Shown here piece by piece: positions 7,307 through 9,108 of a DNA stretch of 9,108 bases. The notes below the pieces were generated by a model, which saw only the letters and a list, made by a program, of their open reading frames with translations, did not search any database and was not told the origin of the DNA. The position numbers and the translations under genes are program-made. The stretch is from Bacteroidia bacterium (GTDB taxonomy: Bacteria > Bacteroidota > Bacteroidia > JAESSM01 > NORP286): NCBI GenBank assembly GCA_016764115.1, contig JAESSM010000217.1:1-9108 (forward strand). Direction: 5' to 3'. Numbering within the stretch: position 1 is the stretch's first letter; every line of letters begins with the position of its first letter.

Positions 7307-7353
7307 TAAAAGGCGAGTTCCATATGGCCATTAAAAAACCAAATTATAAGCAT

Positions 7354-7746
7354 ATGAAACGAATTATTCAAATTATCATTTTATCTGCTCTACTAACGAG
7401 TGCTGTAAAATCAATTTATGCTCAACAAAATTCTGTCGGTGAGATCATGTATGTAAATCAAGACATGAGAACTGGTCAACTAATGGATATTAATACTGGG
7501 AAAGTGCACCAATTTTTGATCCCAATTAGAATGGATGGAATTGGCCCTGGTGATAAAACCGAAATTAAGATCCCAGCTAGAAAAGTAGTACGTTATACAA
7601 TGGGTAATGCAGACTGGAGCGAAGAAGGAGATGCAAGAATAAGTAATGCAGACTGGAGTGAAGAGGGAGATGCAAGAATTAGTAATGCAGATTGGAGTGA
7701 AGAAGGTGATGCTGTTGTTTTGATAGTGAAGAAATTAATTCAGTAA
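7354..7746 (+). CDS. Small exported protein, OB-fold-like, with three tandem 13-residue repeats
   Basis: The ATG at 7354 is chosen because it gives a normal signal peptide (MKRIIQIIILSALLTSAVKS, cut after IYA at residue 23). Upstream in-frame starts (TTG 7288, ATG 7303, ATG 7324) would add up to 22 polar and basic residues ahead of it. The product is 130 residues. Residues 28-83 have a pattern like cold-shock/OB-fold domains: G-E-I-x-Y-V, G-Q-L-M-D-I-N-T-G-K-V-H-Q-F, then I-G-P-G-D-K-T-E-I-K-I. Residues 85-120 are three copies of NADWSEEGDA joined by RIS, followed by a final strand VVLIVKKLIQ. If the OB reading is right, the repeats sit in the loop before the last strand. No known family is recognised with confidence. 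The mature protein would be periplasmic or outside the cell; its role is unknown. Confidence 0.75.
   Translation: MKRIIQIIILSALLTSAVKSIYAQQNSVGEIMYVNQDMRTGQLMDINTGKVHQFLIPIRMDGIGPGDKTEIKIPARKVVRYTMGNADWSEEGDARISNADWSEEGDARISNADWSEEGDAVVLIVKKLIQ
7606..7713 (+). repeat. In-frame 39-bp tandem repeat, about 2.8 copies
   Basis: Units at 7606-7644, 7645-7683 and 7684-7713 (the last without its final nine bases) encode NADWSEEGDARIS, NADWSEEGDARIS and NADWSEEGDA. The amino acids are identical, while the DNA differs at a few synonymous third positions (AGC/AGT, GAA/GAG, GGA/GGT, GAC/GAT, ATA/ATT). Since the unit is a multiple of three, copy-number change keeps the frame. Confidence 0.95.
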
Positions 7747-7764
7747 TAAACTTACGGGACATTC

Positions 7765-7789
7765 AAGGGATTACGGTCAGTATACCCTT
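7765..7789 (+). terminator. Weak hairpin after the small repeat protein gene
   Basis: AAGGG at 7765-7769 can pair with CCCTT at 7785-7789. An inner TAC/GTA stem closes a GGTCA loop after a 2x2 internal mismatch. It begins 18 nt after the stop codon, which suits a terminator, but the following bases (CTTACTATTTC) are only moderately T-rich and the stem is short. It may be coincidental. Confidence 0.25.
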
Positions 7790-7908
7790 CTTACTATTTC
7801 AATGTGTTTTCAGTTTAAACCAAGAGGTACATCTTAAAGTTGTGACCATTATTGAGGGATGTTCAAAATAAAAGAAAAGTATTTATTTAAAATTGCCTAA
7901 TAAAAATG

Positions 7909-7916
7909 TACCTTTG
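7909..7916 (+). promoter_or_regulatory. Bacteroidota -7 box for the PKD/Ig-like protein gene
   Basis: TACCTTTG followed by CGG exactly matches TAnnTTTG and looks like many Bacteroidota promoters. It is 95 nt upstream of the ATG at 8012, predicting a leader of roughly 90 nt. The -33 element is poor: the nearest TTG (7893-7895) is only 13 nt away, and the expected position holds TTTA-type sequence. Confidence 0.5.
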
Positions 7917-8011
7917 CGGCCAAATTAAGAATCATATAGTATAATATGTAAAAACAATAAAATATTTAGTATAAAACTATTACGAAACTATATTTTACAA
8001 CTAACACTGAT

Positions 8012-9108
8012 ATGAAGAGTCTTAAATTTATTTCAATTGCTTTAATTGCAATTTTTGTGACAACAAATATTGCCAATGCACAAATGAAATTACAACCAAA
8101 AGGAGGTAGTAATAACCTAACTAAAGGAAATCTAAACTTAATTGATTGCTTTACAGGGTTAAGAGAAGAAGTTGTATCTACCAGAACTATTTGTGCTGGT
8201 ACGGAACAGATTTTTGATAATGGAAAAAGGATAATCGATTACAAGAAATTGATTGATCCCAAAATGAAAGAGAGTAATAATCATGAGTGGGTGATTAAAA
8301 AGAGTAAGTCTTTATATAAAGAGGAAAGAATAAAGAAGGATCGAATAACTCATAAATTTGACCAGGCAGGAGAATATGATGTGATGTCAGAAACTAAGAA
8401 TAGGTGTGGAGGTATTGATCGTAAAATTCATAAAGTAACAGTATTACCAAATCCTAATATTTCAGTAACCCCTCTTGATCCCACAGTTTGTATTGGTACA
8501 GAGGTAATTTTAACTGCTTTTGGAGCGGTTTCTTATGTATGGCAGGATGGCACTACAGGATTTGAATATAAAACAACTCCTACCGTTCAAACAACCTATA
8601 CAGTAACCGGAACTGATGGAAATGGATGCTCAAACGATGCTTCGACTACAGTTACTGTGAATGCTACTCCTGATGCCAATTTTTTCACCAGTGTCCAATG
8701 TTCAGATAATCCGGTTGATTTTTTTGTATACCAGAGTACTGACTATAATCAAAGTACAGCAACCTATGAATGGGATTTTGAAAGTGATGGAACAGTAGAC
8801 TATACAACTGTTGGTGATTTAACAGCAAGTCATCAATATGCAGCTGGTGCTTATGATGTTACCTTAAAAATCACTACTGCTAATGGTTGCGTTGGTACAA
8901 GAACGGCAGCGATCAATGTAAATTCACCTCCAGTTGTTAATTTAGGGTATGATAATTACAGATGTGAAGGTTATCCATTAACACTTAATAGTGGGTATTC
9001 CACAGGAGTATTGTGGTCCACTGGAGAAACCACTCAGACAATTGATGTAACAACAACCGGAACCTATAGTGTAGTGGTAGATAACGGAAATGGTTGTACA
9101 GCGAGTGA
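8012..9108 (+). CDS. Secreted PKD/Ig-like repeat surface protein (3' truncated by window edge)
   Basis: The frame is open from ATG 8012 to the window end, giving 365 residues of a longer protein. Residues 1-24 are a signal peptide (LIAIFVTTNIANAQ, cut after ANA). A first PKD-like domain spans about 56-146 (HKFDQAGEYDVMSETKNRCG) and has an unusual Lys-rich centre (70-112). An Ig-like bacterial domain spans 147-218 (VCIGTEVILTAFG, then YVWQDG and TTYTVTGTDGNGC). A classical PKD domain spans 219-305 (YEWDFESDG, HQYAAGAYDVTLKITTANGC). A second Ig-like domain runs from 307 to the edge (VLWSTGETTQTIDVTTTGTY). These folds act as stalks or adhesive modules in exported proteins. Bacteroidota proteins of this architecture often end in a T9SS type B (gliding-motility-associated) domain, but that end is not visible here. 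No catalytic domain is seen. Confidence 0.9.
   Translation, partial: MKSLKFISIALIAIFVTTNIANAQMKLQPKGGSNNLTKGNLNLIDCFTGLREEVVSTRTICAGTEQIFDNGKRIIDYKKLIDPKMKESNNHEWVIKKSKSLYKEERIKKDRITHKFDQAGEYDVMSETKNRCGGIDRKIHKVTVLPNPNISVTPLDPTVCIGTEVILTAFGAVSYVWQDGTTGFEYKTTPTVQTTYTVTGTDGNGCSNDASTTVTVNATPDANFFTSVQCSDNPVDFFVYQSTDYNQSTATYEWDFESDGTVDYTTVGDLTASHQYAAGAYDVTLKITTANGCVGTRTAAINVNSPPVVNLGYDNYRCEGYPLTLNSGYSTGVLWSTGETTQTIDVTTTGTYSVVVDNGNGCTAS

Larger units (their letters stand above)
7004..7353. other. 350-bp divergent intergenic region
   Basis: This AT-rich spacer separates the lysine-rich gene (leftward) from the small repeat protein (rightward). The plus strand holds a candidate promoter (7181-7214) and a 13-codon upstream reading frame (7265-7306). 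No TAnnTTTG box was found on the minus strand for the gene starting at 7003, and no RNA gene or strong hairpin was seen. Confidence 0.6.

Noticed and set aside
7288..7353. N-terminal extension of the repeat protein from TTG 7288 or ATG 7303/7324
   Set aside because: It would bury an otherwise standard signal peptide behind up to 22 polar residues; the ATG at 7354 is the better start, though the ATGA overlap at 7303 leaves some doubt.
7606..7713. CRISPR-like or regulatory repeat array
   Set aside because: The 39-bp units are contiguous with no spacers, are in frame and keep the peptide sequence, so this is a coding repeat.
7927..7946. Near-palindrome around CATATAGTATAATATG
   Set aside because: Only five bases per arm pair cleanly and the sequence is nearly pure A/T, so it is expected by chance in this spacer.

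Overview
The window looks like a chromosomal segment of an AT-rich member of the Bacteroidota. Four things point there: secreted proteins with FG-GAP/VCBS, ASPIC/UnbV and PKD domains; a type IX secretion C-terminal sorting domain (motif IKIYPNPATHNLNV); start codons without Shine-Dalgarno sequences; and -7 boxes matching the Bacteroidota consensus TAnnTTTG. The genus cannot be told from the sequence.

Layout. Positions 1-198 (+) are the end of a WD40-repeat protein. Directly against it, tail to tail, is a minus-strand cluster running from 3607 to 202: a 479-residue helical protein of unknown function, a family I inorganic pyrophosphatase with an N-terminal export or anchor segment, and a 424-residue protein with a prepilin-like N-terminus and a beta-rich body. 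A 264-bp divergent spacer leads to a large plus-strand gene (3872-6331) for an 819-residue secreted protein: a seven-unit VCBS propeller, an ASPIC/UnbV domain, a dockerin-like calcium-loop pair, a cohesin-like domain and a T9SS tail. It converges on a minus-strand gene (6341-7003) for an extremely lysine-rich unknown protein. After a 350-bp spacer containing a promoter comes a small exported protein (7354-7746) with three tandem copies of a 39-bp unit. The window ends inside a long PKD/Ig-like surface protein gene (8012 to the edge) preceded by a recognisable -7 box.

Functionally the window is dominated by cell-envelope and extracellular products: at least three, and probably five, of the eight main genes encode exported or membrane-anchored proteins. 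The large VCBS protein is predicted to leave the cell by the type IX system, and the truncated PKD protein may well do so too, but its C-terminus is not visible. No mobile element, CRISPR array, tRNA, rRNA or defence cassette was seen. The observations most worth a second look are the in-frame 39-bp tandem repeat that appears to expand one loop of a small OB-fold-like exported protein, the pyrophosphatase with an intact active site but an export signal, and the lysine-rich orphan protein. None of these amounts to a convincing new multi-gene system.
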